Assembly (NCBI RefSeq): GCF_021018895.1
Contig: NC_079378.1
Span: forward strand, 11,157,501-11,221,500
DNA length: 64,000 nt
Reading direction: 5' to 3'
From: Seriola aureovittata
Taxonomy: Eukaryota; Chordata; Actinopteri; Carangiformes; Carangidae
This document shows, piece after piece, positions 1 through 35,880 of the stretch. Position numbers and translations under genes: made by a program. Every line of letters begins with the position of its first letter. The stretch's first letter is position 1. The notes beneath the pieces were generated by a model. That model had not been told where the DNA came from and searched no databases. It worked only from the letters and a program-made list of their open reading frames with translations.

Positions 1-240
1 TTAAAATAGAAAGCCATCTTTAGCTCTACAACAACTGAAAAGAGAAAATGTGTGTTTTGCCACGGTGCAAACAGAGTGCAAGGAGAATAAAAGGCTAAAT
101 TAAAAGTTGAGTGCAGAGGGGATAAAAGGCCGATCATCTATTATTCAGATGCTTTGCCCTACTGTGTAATTTAATTGGGCTAGCTGACAAAAGGGAAAAA
201 AAGGCTACAAGTGGTGCTGGACCATGAAGTGTGTATAAGT

Positions 241-286
<46 letters not shown>

Positions 287-3200
287 ATTTGTTGTGGGTG
301 ATCACAGGTGTTTGTGTGCTGGGTCTTGTCCTTAAGGACTGCGTAAGTCTTCAGCTTTTTAACTCCAGTGACAAACAACAGTCAGCTATCGTCTAATGAG
401 TCAGGGAGTGTAATTGCTGAGTGCCAGCTAACCACTTATTACACCACAGAGGAAATACATGGATAAGAGTATGAAACATTTTTTTTTTAAATGCTATATA
501 TACAAATGCAATTGTTCATAGCAAATGCTAAACTGAAATTTAGGGGAATGTAAGGAATGTCCTTTGCACAAAAAAGCAGTATGATAAAAAAAAAAAAAAA
601 TAATAATAATAAAAACACAAGCCCAACAACTGATGTTGAGGACAGCCACACTGGTTAATTCAAGAGACACATATGATTTGGATGCCAATGACCACACAAC
701 CACCGCCTGAGTACACTCCAACAGCTGTACACGATTCACAGTAACACGAGCAAATGCCGGGACGACCAGATTTGCAGCTACATCTGATGCTCCAATAATA
801 CATGAAATACTCCTTCTGAATTTGGGATGCGTGGATTAGGGTGTGACCGCTGAGCTGGTATTGCAGGGGGCTCAGGCATCTAAGGGCAAATGTAAATAAA
901 TAACCCCGATCCCTGTGTGTAGGCCAGCTCGTCTTCCACTTCCTCAACAGTAAAATCTTTTAGACACATTTTCTCAGGCTTAAATTAAATCCAAACAATT
1001 TTTTAATAGAACCATTAGAGTTATGTCTGGTCTATATAACATCAGGAAACAGTGAGAAATATCCATCACAACTTCCTGGAGCCTAGGAGGAGGTCATCCG
1101 GTGTCTTTTTTTTTTTTGTCCAACCAACAGTCCAAAACCCAAAAATATCCAAATTACAATAAAGTGAAGACAAGGAAAAACAGCAGATTCTTATATTTAA
1201 GAAGCAAAAAATCAACAATGAATCGATATCACAATAGTTAATTATCTGTCCAGCCAATCGACTTATAATTGCAGCTCTAGTGTAATGCTTTATTTAATAT
1301 ATATAGAACAGGAATATGTTCCTTGTCTATTCCATATTTTTTGCCTAGTTACCACTATTGATCTAAGCCTACACTGTTAGTGAAAATTAAATCACAAGAC
1401 CTAAACAAAATATCAGCTGTGAATCTCATCAGAGAACCACCAGTAGTTAACATGGGAGCTTTCAGCTTGAAACTGTTTATTCCAACAAGTGACCTCAGAC
1501 CTCCCACGCTCAAGCTAACGCCAGTTTCCCTGAGGCAAATCAAAAGGAGGAAAAAGGCAAACAGTGTAGAACTGCAGCCCTCTTTAAGCTACCTATGTGT
1601 GTTTTATTTTTTTACTGCCACTATGGATCAAGATGTGGATTAGTTGAGCTCATGTCTTCTCTTCTGGGTTTCATGTTGCTTTAGACCCAGAGAGGCTGGT
1701 GATTTTGGGTGTTACATGCGTGGCTGGGCGTGAAAAGGTTAATGTGAACAATATGGCCCAGTGGGGGACTAGAGCAGGGGGGGGGGCAGCATGAGAGCAG
1801 AGTTACCTGTGCAGCAAATAACACCAGACCGTGTGCATTTGTTCTTCAGTCTTTGTGAGGACTATTTTCAGTTTTGGATAGACATTGGGGTTCTGAGGTT
1901 AAGGTTTGTTTTTTAAGGTTGAGGTTATAATTAAGTTTAGGTTCAGTCTGGAGCAAGAGTTGGGATTACATGTGTAGTAATTTTGGTCTGCATAGATTAA
2001 ACTTTACTTTTATTCGCCTAAATTTTGAAATATCAGTCTGAGATTTGATTATATCCTGTATAATCTTTACAGACCTCACAGGAACGACTTTCTACTGAGA
2101 GATAGTCCCTATGAAAACTGTTGGATTACTTTGATACTGTAGAAACCTCAAAAACATGGTTATTTCTAAGCAGCATTATGGAGTTTTTTTTTTTTTTCCC
2201 CATGATGGACATTGAGATAATGATATCCCCCAGAATGTGTAACCTCACTAAAAATATGTGTAGTATTTGTGTGTGTTGAGATGTAACCCTATAATAAGTT
2301 TAGAGTGAGGTCAGGGTAAGGGCTGGGCTTGGACATACAGTTGTAATAGTCAGTGTTATGGTTCAGGGCTGAGGAATGCATGATGTCAGTTAGGGCTCTC
2401 ACAAGTATAGAGGTACAAATGTCAGTGTTGTGAAACCACTACAAAGCCCTGGCTCGGAGATGAACGAGCCAAATACTCCCATGGTAAAACTACCCCGACA
2501 TAGAGACACGTTATGATCGAGAACAGAAAAGCTTCAAATATTTTACATGAATGGAAGCTATGTTAAAAAGTACACTAAAAATCCTGACCATGAGCAACTA
2601 TGTGGGAGGAGTAGCTGTATTCAGTATAATGACTACAAGTCGCCCAGATGGTTTCCTGCCAGCCACACAGCCACAGTGACTGATGCTGTGTCATGTTGTC
2701 TTGTGTACATTCCTTATAAGAACACACATGCGGGGCAAAGAGAAGGCGAGACGGACAGAGGGAAAGACGTTTGAAAAAAATAAACCAAAATCCATTTCCT
2801 CTATGAAAATCTTGATCACAAAGACTTCATGACGCTTTGTGAGTCATTATTATCTTCCTGTTCACTGCACTACATCTGTGCCAGACTCCAGCGAATAACT
2901 CCATTACAAAGTCCGATCTGAACCTTATCGCGTGCACTAATTGTAACTTTCATCTTTCAACTTTCATCGTTCAGCATCAACTGCTCAGGAGAATTTAATG
3001 CCATCATTGCACAGCTATCTTACAGTAAATACTATCCGACAGCCGTTCGGAGCAGGCAGCCCGTGATAAACATCTAAAAACTTCCAGCACGGCATCAAAA
3101 ACTGGACCGCGCCCGTCTCCCACACCCCCCACCCCCACTGGAGAACACATGCAGAATTCCCGGCGGGCCCGGGTCTAGGGTTTTCATCTCTGCCTCTCTC

Positions 3201-3856
3201 TAATTGGCCAGAGGAGGAGAGCTCGTGGTAAATCTAGACATACTATTGGCTGAGAGTGGGAATGTAAATAGCTGGCATTCCCTCAGCTGTGGGATTCAGA
3301 CAGGAAACTGTGGCTCTGAATTTTAATAGACACTGCTCTCGCGCTTTAATCCACACCCTCCTCACTTCTTGTCTCATTCCTCTTGCTCGAGATCCTGGAT
3401 TTTGAGAAACAGTTGTCAATTTGTGAGTTTGTCAGTTGTCTCTTAGTAAGAGACAAGAGCTCTTTTTGGGACCAAAACCTCAGGAGAACAGCTTAAAAAA
3501 AAGGTCCAAACTCTTTATTCACCTTTTCTTCACTGTACCTTTTTTTCAGCTTTGGCTTTCTTGCACTTTACTTGTTCACTCTTTAAGTCAGCTTACTCCT
3601 TTGCCTTTTCCATTTCTTGCCCACTCTACACCTTCTATTTCTCACCCACTCTCACGCTAGTGCCCTCCACGGGGCACCGCTCACTTCCCTGGTATAGATC
3701 ACTCCATTCAGTCCCCAAAATAGAAGAGTAAAAGGCTCCGTATATGTGTGTCAGTGCAAGATAAGGACAGAGCGAGGACAATGTTCCATCATATATCAAA
3801 GTGCAGCATTGTATAACACTCGCTGGGTTATTATTGCACATTGCGTCAGGGCCTAC
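1..3856 (-). other. stk10 intron 7 (partial), no exon recognised
   Basis: Noncoding sequence between stk10 exon 7 and the window edge. It holds a (GT)n microsatellite at 243-285 and short poly-A, poly-T and poly-G runs (near 580-597, 1108-1118 and 1779-1787). I looked on the minus strand for the HPF and lysine/glutamate-rich segment expected after exon 7 and did not find it. Confidence 0.7.
243..285. repeat. (GT)n microsatellite
   Basis: An uninterrupted GT dinucleotide repeat of about 21 units in stk10 intron 7. Confidence 0.95.
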
Positions 3857-27460
<23,604 letters not shown>

Positions 27461-29989
27461 ATAAACACATAACGAATGACACGAAACTGCTCAACTTCTG
27501 TTGGACCCAGGTAAATGCAGTTATTCGTTCAATGTGACTTTTTTTCCCTGTTCTTTTACAATCATACTGCATCATAATGTTAATGTTATTAGTTATAGGT
27601 TGAGTTTTTATCAATGAACAACAAGAGTGAGAGTCAGGTTTATTATGGGCTACTTTAGTTTACCTTGGTTTCTTCTCTTTTCATTTAACAGCCACAAACT
27701 GGCTCGAATACCCAACTTCACCTGCACAGGCGGTGCTGTAGCGCCCTCTACGGGCACGGTCAGCCCCGCCAACTCCTACCTGTGGAGCGCGAGGAGCATG
27801 AATGTGCAAAAGCAGACAGGCTGGCAACTATGAACAGCCTGAATGAAAAAGATTTGTCATTAATCGATCAGCTGATTGAGAGAAAATGAACTGACAGAGG
27901 AATAATTGTTGAAATCATTTCTCAAGAAAACATTAAGTGTTTCCAGTTCCTGTTTTTTTTATGTTGAACTGGAATATCTTTACAGGGCCTAGTGATTCAT
28001 AGCAATTTTCACCAATTTTACTGTTCATTGGTTAGGTATCAAAAAGTTACTCCATGTCTGGTGTTGTAACCTTTTAGCCCTTGAGTTGACCGTCTCAGGA
28101 GCTTTCCAACTGTCATCTTCACCGGTATCTTTACGTTTCACTCAGCAAAGGCGTTTAAGTATAAACTAGTCTGTGAGGAATTGTCCCTTCTGTCATACTG
28201 TATTTGTATTTTCACATAATCAAGTACAACTTTTTGCTGTTTCAACTGAATCGTTTTGACCCACTTGAGGTTTTCAGCATCAGAAGTAAAGAATTAGGAA
28301 CAGAAGTAAAAAGCAAAGAGGTGTTTGAACAACAGATGTGATGTAACCGTCACTTGTGTTATTTACCTCAGGCGGACTCGAATGCTTTTAGAAGAAAGGA
28401 TAAGATAAAGTCTGACTAATCCATTGTTCCACATACAAATGATTGTTGTCATTAAAATGAAACTCAAACCTCATTAGTATCGATCTATGCCTTAACACAA
28501 TGCTGACATTTATGGAGGATGTTGGTCTTGAATTTTTAGGCAGCGAACTTCAGCTAACCCCTCCCCCAGAGTGTTTAAATCGTTTCAGAATGAAACTCAT
28601 TGACCTTCATTTACCATCTCATTTGCATTAGTGATTTTCTCCCTGAATTCTGTGGAAAGATTAGCCAAACAATTGACTGCTGAATTACAAATTATGGACA
28701 GGAAGACTGGTGGCGGTGGTGAAGGTGCTGTAATGCTTTGCTTGCTCATCAGTTTAAACGGGTTGGAAAACATAACTTTCCATGTTGAGTTTCAGAAGCA
28801 TACCGTTTGGGGATATTTTTTCACGTTACTGAGAGAAGGTTTATTGTGTTTTATCAATTTTAGGGGTATTTAAACATGGTTATCATGGTTGTCTAGACTT
28901 AATACAAATACATTGAGGAAGAGAGACTGTAAATCCCCAAATGGACAATTAGTCAACAGTAAAGAAACAAGCTCATACAAGTCCATACAAGCCCATAATC
29001 CCATCCCAGTAATGACCTATCATCACTGTCTGTATATATGTTTTTATTTTGTACAGTTCATATGACTATGCAAATGTCCAACTCGGTTTGGAAGCTCTGC
29101 CATGTTCATTTGAAGCACTTTCTCTTCGTTTTTAGTAAATTCGATCCATTCACACAACAATAAAAGACGGGGGCTGATGATTTAAAAATAAAAAATAAAA
29201 ACAGAAATGTCCTAACAAATAGGCCTTTTTCACAGGAGATGTTTTTGACATGTGACAGTAGAAAAAGCAGAGGCTTAAACGATAAAACGAATGGTGGTTT
29301 AATTCCATTTAGCTGCTTCTGTTTCAGGGTGACCATTGTTAATGCTGTTAGTAACACCGCTGAATTCCCTGCAGTACGATGATGAAATGTCTGCCAGCAT
29401 TAACTTGGCTTCATCTGCTGTATATATTCAGTGTTTTGCTTGAATCAGGGGAGTGAACTCACTAACCTGAAATTAGACCTATAGATTATATTATCGGTGG
29501 AGAAATTAGAACAATAAAATATTTTATCATATGAGGATGATATACAGTATATCAGGTTTATTGTGTCTTATAATATTTGGATGCTATAAATTATATTGTT
29601 GTGTTTGTGTTTATTGTTGTGCTTGATAAAAATATATATATATTTACCGGGGGTGATGAAGAGCAAGGATTTTAGGGTAGATGGATTTCAATATCGGAGT
29701 GTATGTGTTGAGTAACTGTGATAACCATGATTCTATTTACAGTAGCCTATATTTGACATATATTACATCTCAACTTTACAGGAAGGAGTGAGAGATGTGA
29801 ATGACATTCAACACTGAACCAAGTCCAAAATCCAATGTAAGGAGCCACTAGCAAACCTTTGTAATAAAAAAAGGTTTCACAAAATGAGAGAATATATTAT
29901 GGAAGAATAGTGTGTATCCCTCCAGTAGAGTTCAGAGACCAGCATCATCATATGAAAAGAGAATTTAAAAAAAAGGCATTTTAATAGAG
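27461..29989. other. intergenic region between stk10 and cytl1
   Basis: About 2.5 kb with no convincing gene. It is AT-rich from about 27840 on. ORFs here are short and lack family features. No tRNA-like or strong repeat structure was recognised. Confidence 0.6.
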
Positions 29990-29995
29990 TTTATT
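29990..29995 (-). terminator. cytl1: candidate cytl1 polyadenylation signal (AATAAA)
   Basis: TTTATT on the plus strand reads AATAAA on the minus strand, 251 nt past the cytl1 stop. It is the first canonical signal downstream. An ATTAAA lies about 10 nt further on. Cleavage just beyond would give a 3' UTR of about 270 nt. This rests on motif and spacing only. Confidence 0.45.
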
Positions 29996-30245
29996 ATATG
30001 AAATGTTTCCTCAGTCAGAGAGATGTGGTAATCAGTGGCAATAGCACCCATTATCTTCAGAAAACAGATGATGAAAGTACACTTCTTTTAGTTACACAAC
30101 CATAGTTACCATAGATCCAAACTTAACATCAGCCTTGAGTCCCAACCATTGCAGGGGCTTGCAGAATGTACAGTAGGACTGTATTGCTGTCTCTCCTCTC
30201 AGCCTGAGCAGATTGTGACTGTTGTGGTTCCAGGATCCGGTTGTG

Positions 30246-30290
30246 TTAGCGCTCCAGCGCAGCACAGTCAAAGATCGTGAACACCAAGTC
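30246..30290 (-). CDS. cytl1: cytl1 exon 4 (residues 116-129 and stop)
   Basis: The acceptor TTTATTTTAG is followed by DLVFTIFDCAALER and TAA (30248-30246). The DLVF block and the final cysteine match human DLVFLLDDCNALE. The last coding exon is only 45 nt and is followed by the 3' UTR. Confidence 0.88.
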   Translation of the reverse strand, partial: DLVFTIFDCAALER

Positions 30291-32297
30291 CTAAAATAAA
30301 AAGAAAGGTGGGACAGATGTCTTTGGGTCGGGCATGTGCGAGTGAATAAGGTTTCACTCAAAATTTTAGATTTCCTTTGTTGTAAGCAGCTCAATTTCAT
30401 ATGGCTTCATGATCATCCACTCAATGTTTTTTATTTATATAATCTGCATCATAAACCCTGTCTAATCCTGTGAGATGACTCAGTGAGTGACCCATTAAAC
30501 TCATCTCATCTGTGTCTTGTCAGACTGTTTCTGTTTCATTTTGGCTCAGTGGATAGGCTATATGTTTATTTATAGGTGACTTTAAAATATGGAATAATCT
30601 TTTTTTGAATTATCTATGGATCTATAATGGGAAGTTTGATGCAGACTGTGTACACCTGACTGCTGAATCGCAGCTTTCATGTAAATGTGACAATAAACAA
30701 TCTGCAGCCCAGTGTGTGACTGAAAACAACTTGGAATGATCAGATGAATCCGGGATGAGGTTGTATCGGTGCAAAAGAAGAGGTAAGCTATGAAGCAGTG
30801 TAAGTACTATCTCACTGTTTGTGGTTATCACACAGTGACAGGTTAAAGGCTATGGCCCTGGAAAGACTAAGATGGTGATGATGGAGATCAGGGCAGGAGA
30901 CAGACTACACATCTTCAGCTTTATTTCACCCCAACAAATCAAAATGCTTTGTTGTGTTAAAAGCAAAGATCCATCTACATGAAAACAAATGGACTATTTT
31001 TAATCATTAGACTCTTGCGATAAATTTGGACATGAAGGATTTATCATACTGTTAGACTTCTAGATTGTTTTGAAGATGAGAAACCGTATTTTTTGAAGCT
31101 GTATCGATAGTCTACTCTAATGTAGGGAGAAATATATCACATTAATTACTCTTTTGAGACATCGGTCTGTGCTGCACTTCCCTTTCTGCCCCACCAAATA
31201 TAATCGAAGGTAATTACTTCATGACAAAAATCAATTCATCTTTACGGTACAGTTTGAATCAAATTGTGTTGATCTTGTTTAGGCAGTTTGGTCTCGTCTT
31301 ACCCCGTGGCATTTCTCTGACATGATGATGAGGAGCTGTCTCAGCGTGACGCCCAGCTTCCTCACGTCTCTGGTGTAAGCGCAGCGGCGCTGTCGCAGGC
31401 CCTCCACCAAGGAGATGTAGGTCCTCATTTTGTACATCACGCAACCATTCTGACAGCACGAGTAGCAATTAGTGTCCCTTCGCAAGATTTACAGAAGCTG
31501 AGGTTTGCAGTCAAAATACCCACAGACGTTAGTGTTGAAAATGTTAGGACAGCCAGATTTCTCAAAACAGAGTGGAAGAAAGAAGAAACAACAGAGAAAT
31601 GTGCAGATCAGAAAACAGGTTTTTTTTGTTGATGGTTGTTATCTTTAAAAAAAAAAATGGCTACCTTTCACACACAAAAAACTCAATCTAATAACATGCT
31701 GATTCACAATAAATAGGTTTTTGTTATAATCATACTTACATGGACATCAAGGTAGAGATCTGGCATGTGTGCCATGCAGAGACTCTGGATGAACAGAACA
31801 ACATGAATCAGAAATCAGTTTCCAAATTCAAAATTGGTATCATAATCTAATGCACCTCTTATATCCATCCCAGCTCAGAGAATACTCACTTATCTCACAT
31901 TATTGACCAACTAAAACATGCTCACATTCAGCCTGCTATGCTTTGATCTGATTTAATTGAAACTAAATTAAACATGAATATATATATATACAGTATATCC
32001 AGGTAATAAAGGGATTAAATAACTATCTATAATGTTGTCTTTAATAGAGCATATAAAAAAAACCATTAAATATAACACAAAAAAAAAAAAAAAAACACAA
32101 CCTGAGAGTAAAATCTACTCTCTGTGGAACAAATATCGACTTACAGTTTCAGGGTCCCTCTTCAAATCTGCTGCCCACTGGGTGAGCTCTCGTGCCATGC
32201 TCAGTACCTTGGTGTAGCATGTCGGTGGGTAGAAAGGGTAGCTCAGCACCAGCGGCACCAAAGATGAAACAAGCAACAAGTGGTTAAAGATCGCCAT
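30246..32297 (-). CDS. cytl1: cytl1, cytokine-like 1, secreted; complete four-exon CDS
   Basis: CYTL1 (C17) is a small secreted protein linked to cartilage and haematopoietic progenitors in mammals; its receptor and mechanism are not settled. Exons 32145-32297, 31740-31784, 31303-31449 and 30246-30290 join with phase 0 at every junction into a 129-residue protein, against 136 in human. Residues 1-19 form a hydrophobic signal peptide, and the mature protein begins near YPFYPPTCYTKV. Six cysteines (27, 54, 69, 89, 113, 124) match the human set. Diagnostic blocks are PPTCY, PDLYLDVH, IIMSEKC and DLVFTIFDCAALE. The human C-terminal tail after the last cysteine is longer; here the protein stops right after LER. 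The start has A at -3, G at +4 and an in-frame TGA two codons upstream. It lies 3.4 kb upstream of stk10 on the same strand and diverges from stk32b. Confidence 0.9.
30291..31302 (-). other. cytl1 intron 3
   Basis: A 1.0-kb phase-0 intron between cytl1 exons 3 and 4, with GTAAGA and TTTTAG ends on the minus strand. Nothing else is recognised in it. Confidence 0.8.
31303..31449 (-). CDS. cytl1: cytl1 exon 3 (residues 67-115)
   Basis: It encodes NGCVMYKMRTYISLVEGL, then RQRRCAYTRDV and LRQLLIIMSEKCHG: three cysteines and the main amphipathic helices. The acceptor is GTGCTGTCAG and the donor is GGG|GTAAGA. It is 147 nt, phase 0. Confidence 0.9.
31740..31784 (-). CDS. cytl1: cytl1 exon 2 (residues 52-66, 45 nt)
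   Basis: A short exon encodes SLCMAHMPDLYLDVH, which aligns with the human CVRYLPRLYLDIH block. The acceptor is TTCATCCAG and the donor is CAT|GTAAGT. It is in phase 0 on both sides and carries the second conserved cysteine. Confidence 0.88.
31785..32144 (-). other. cytl1 intron 1
   Basis: A 360-nt phase-0 intron with GTAAGT and ATCCAG ends. It includes a 16-nt A run at about 32080-32095. The neighbouring intron 2 (31450-31739) is 290 nt. Confidence 0.8.
32145..32297 (-). CDS. cytl1: cytl1 exon 1: signal peptide and N-terminus (residues 1-51)
   Basis: It encodes MAIFNHLLLVSSLVPLVLS, a signal peptide, then the PPTCY motif and a helical stretch ending RDPET. The donor is ACT|GTAAGT at 32144-32143, phase 0. 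Reading on past the donor gives only a short unrelated tail and a stop. Confidence 0.9.
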
Positions 32298-35034
32298 GAT
32301 TCACCTGCAGCACAAGGTACTATAGCCTTTGTTTGTTTTATGTGACTAAATGCACACATGCAGCCACGTACGCATGCGGACAGATTTTAACACACCCCTC
32401 TGTTTACTCCATAGTAATTACGCAACTGCAGGGAGATGAGCGACTGTGTCAGATAAGACAGCATTTGTCCTTACAGAAGAATCAAAGCGAGGTTGAATGG
32501 ATCACTGTGCTTCTTCTCCAAAACTTTTACTACTGAGACGATATAAATTAGTATTTTGCCTTATGAATATTCAGCACGATCTTTCTTAAATCACAAGAAT
32601 AAATCTGGATTTGATTTTATTTACCATCACTGTATAAGCATCTTCATTGTCTGCACTTGTCAGTGCGGTACTAAATTTCTCAAAGCACCTCAACTACCAA
32701 CAGCCGAATTTTCCACTTCAGTATCATTTTCCTACTATTTTGTCCCGATAAACATATTAGATCGTTGGTTATTTCCTGTGTGAAAATTCCACCTTAAAAT
32801 TTCATAATTTCTATTGAAACTGAAAAAGCAAAGAGAAGCAAAACACAGCCATTAACATGAACTTTGATGTGGGCACTAACAGATTACCAGAGTTATAATC
32901 ATCATTAATCATTATACTTTATTTCATATTCATAACTTAAGTAAACATGAAGTTAATCCTGCCAATCTTGATTTTACCAGTCAGGTGGATTTATGAACCC
33001 AAGAACACATGTGCAACACATTTTTAAGGTCTTTAATGTTTTAAAGAATTTTTCCGTCAGAAAATCAAACCTCAAGTGTGCAACATGTCACCTGAAATAC
33101 ATGCAGTTTCAATATAAAAGCTTTGATAACACCGACCCCAATACACTTATATTTGCCATAATGAATCATTTTTGTGTTGTGGAGGAGGGTGGTACTTAAC
33201 TGTTAATACTTACTGGAACACTGATCATAAAAGTGAGATTTACTGTAAATTCTATTTCCCCAAGACCCTTGCTGTAGAAATATTGGCTGCTGTCATACTG
33301 TCATCTTTTTTTCATCCACTAGATGGGGCTAATTTCACAGACGTCAACTCTTCATATACATTCTTAAAGTCCAGTCTCCATAAGCATCATGTTGAAGTTC
33401 TGCATAAATCCCTTTCTTTTAATCTTAGTCTAATATAAACTGGACTTAATTATGACTGATTCTGTTCACAGGCAAAAAAAAAACAAAAAAACACCATCAC
33501 TTACAAAACTAGGACAACACATGCACACGCTGAGGCCTCCTGCATGTTAAATAGCTTCACCTGGTCCCGGCCCAGGTGTGATATGACACTGTCATCACTC
33601 ATCTCGTCTAAAAGAGCGGCACACTTCCATGACGCTGCCAAACACCCAAACGGGGATTGTTCTTCTTTTGAGTGATGTTCGTTACATCTCATAGCGTGTT
33701 AAGAGTTGGAGGTCTGTCCTCCCTCCCTCTGTATGAAGATGGATGGCCCACACTGAGTGTGTCTCGGCATGACGGAGAGGCATAAAGACGAAGAAAATGT
33801 GCAGTGTGCACTGTAAGCATAACTCTGGTCCCAAAGTCCCACCACTCAGCCGTTTCTCCTCTCGACCTTGGCCTCCTCAATTAACATGGGACAGAGGTGA
33901 CAAGGCAGTTCTTATAATGGATGGATGTGTTTTACAGTTAGAAGTTAATGGCTGCGGAAGTTAATGTTTGATGAGAGATTGGACTGAAATCTTCCCAAAA
34001 CGCAGCAAATTCTAATGCGGCAAACACACCTTCTGATTTTTAGCGCCCTGGATATTCACCGCAGATGAATCATCGAGATGATATCGTAATGTGAAGGCAC
34101 TTTTAAAATTCGTAGAGCACAATTTGAATTTGTGTGAGTTATTCACTTTCCCATATTTTTAGGTTAGGTTAGGTTACCAACTGCTGTGGAAGTTTAGCCT
34201 CAAGTATGTGAGTAATCTTACATTTGAGTTTTACTACATTATTTTAGTTGTGGCATCCAGGGCCTTTATAAAGACGTTAAGTACAGTAAATTTGGGCTAC
34301 AATCACCATGCACTCATTCACTTTCTCAAGAGAATATGGACATGACACAACAAGCTGTTTGTATATGTTTGTATTAGGATTTCTTTCCTTTGTTATTATT
34401 ACAACAGAGCTGTTTCATTGTCCAACTCCCTCAGTGACTGATGTGTGATTTAAAGACATTTAAGTGTATTTTGCTATAGCAGAAGCACCTACTTAAGTTT
34501 TATATGTGAATATATGAACTTTTATATCACACTAGTATTAATCAAAATTCTATTGAACCCTTTGAGATGGGTTACGGTCACTTTGTGCTATGGGCAGGTA
34601 AAATATAGGCTGTGTCACTTGTGATTCCTTTCATTCACGAGGTTTTCGGAAACCTATAAATCACTGTCATTATGTGTTGTCACTGACGGGTGTGGAACAT
34701 TTATGATACCATATTAATATAAAGTATTAAATATAAAATAAAATGTGACACCCATTTGGGATTGTTGGCATAAAGCCGTGTGCAATCTAAAGAACTTTTT
34801 TTGCCCAGATTGTGAGGAATCAGAGATCTCCATATAGTGCATAAATCTGACCCTATTTTTGTCCATTTTGTGAGTAAAAGTAGTGCACTATTTAGTAAGT
34901 AGACAAGCAGTGTTATTTCATGTCTTAAATGTGTCAAATCCAGTATAACTACTACAAAATACAGCCATACAGGCAGAACTCTTATTTTGAAATGTTTTGA
35001 TTGACTTTACTGGGGGCATTTTAGAGTGTCGAAT
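32298..35034. other. intergenic region between cytl1 and stk32b, left part
   Basis: The cytl1 upstream region. It is AT-rich with no convincing ORF. A short (TTAGG)-like run of three and a half units lies near 34162-34178. No TATA box could be assigned to cytl1. Confidence 0.55.
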
Positions 35035-35175
35035 TCACCTGAACTGTCTTTGGGGTTGTGGGAGGAAACCCGTGCTGACAAGGGGAGGAACATGAAGACT
35101 CCACACAGAAAGAGCCCGGCTGATCGGCTGTGGTCTGGCTAAGTGCTAACCACTTAGCCACCGTGTTGCCCTGTG
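35035..35175. repeat. fragment of a dispersed fish repeat
   Basis: The text around 35050-35120 (TTGTGGGAGGAAACCCG, GGGGAGGAACATG, ACTCCACACAGAAAG) and 35139-35172 (GTGCTAACCACTTAGCCACC and GTTGCCCTG) matches a phrase I recognise as very common across fish genomes and usually found in dispersed repeats. Its exact family is not decided from the sequence. Confidence 0.5.
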
Positions 35176-35880
35176 GTATACAGCCATTGATGTTGGAAGG
35201 AGTCCGAGTTGGATGTGGACTCCTTCCCTCACCCCTCCTTGTTCTTCTTCCTCAGACCGAGCGTGTGGCAGAGTCTTTTCCAGATCGAGAGCCTCTTTTT
35301 TGTTTTTTTGGGTTTTTTTTTTCTCTGGAAGTTTCTCCTCAGAGACTTCAGGCTTGGCCACAAGTTCGTGTGCCTGTAAAATAGTGAGGGACTCCTTCTG
35401 CTGCTTCAGCTCTTCCTTGGGCTGGGCAGTTTCTCTCTGGAGGGCCCAATTGATCTGTTCCTAAACCTTGAGCTTGGTTGAGGTCAGCTCCTCCCTCCAG
35501 TCTTTTTTGTCAGGCCCCTCAAACTCCTGACAGAAGACATGCTGCTCACTCCTCAGCCCATAGATCATCTCCTGGCCGTTTTATTTCCCTTTCAGCATTA
35601 AACTTTTTCTTTTTTTCTGCCTTGACTTGCTGCTGATGGGTGTCTTTTTCTTGCTGCAGCCGCGCACTCAGCTCCAGTCTCCAGGTCTGCTTCTTCAGGA
35701 GCTGGGCGGTGAGATGCTCTACCCTTTTTTTAACAGAGATTTATTCTGTTTACTCTCCGTCTCCAGCCTGGTATAGAGAGCTCTTCCTGCGCTTGGAGGT
35801 TAGCCTTCAACACCTCCACCTGGGTGTCTAGAGCTTCGTTCGCAGCCTCGCAGTCCTGCAGCTGCACGGTCGATGTGTTG
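35146..35880 (-). pseudogene. decayed, intronless coiled-coil protein pseudogene, family unknown
   Basis: Read on the minus strand, three frames taken in turn give long Glu/Lys/Gln/Leu-rich stretches typical of a coiled coil: TVQLQDCEAANEALDTQVEV, TRLETESKQNKSLL, VEHLTAQLLKKQTWRLELSA, KDWREELTSTKLKV, ALQRETAQPKEELKQQKESL and KPEVSEEKLPEKKK. At least two frameshifts and one or more in-frame stops (for example after TSTKLKV, near 35463) break it. There are no splice sites between the pieces, which suggests a retrocopy or a gene fragment carried by a repeat. The parent gene is not recognised. A dispersed-repeat fragment abuts its 3' side. Confidence 0.55.
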
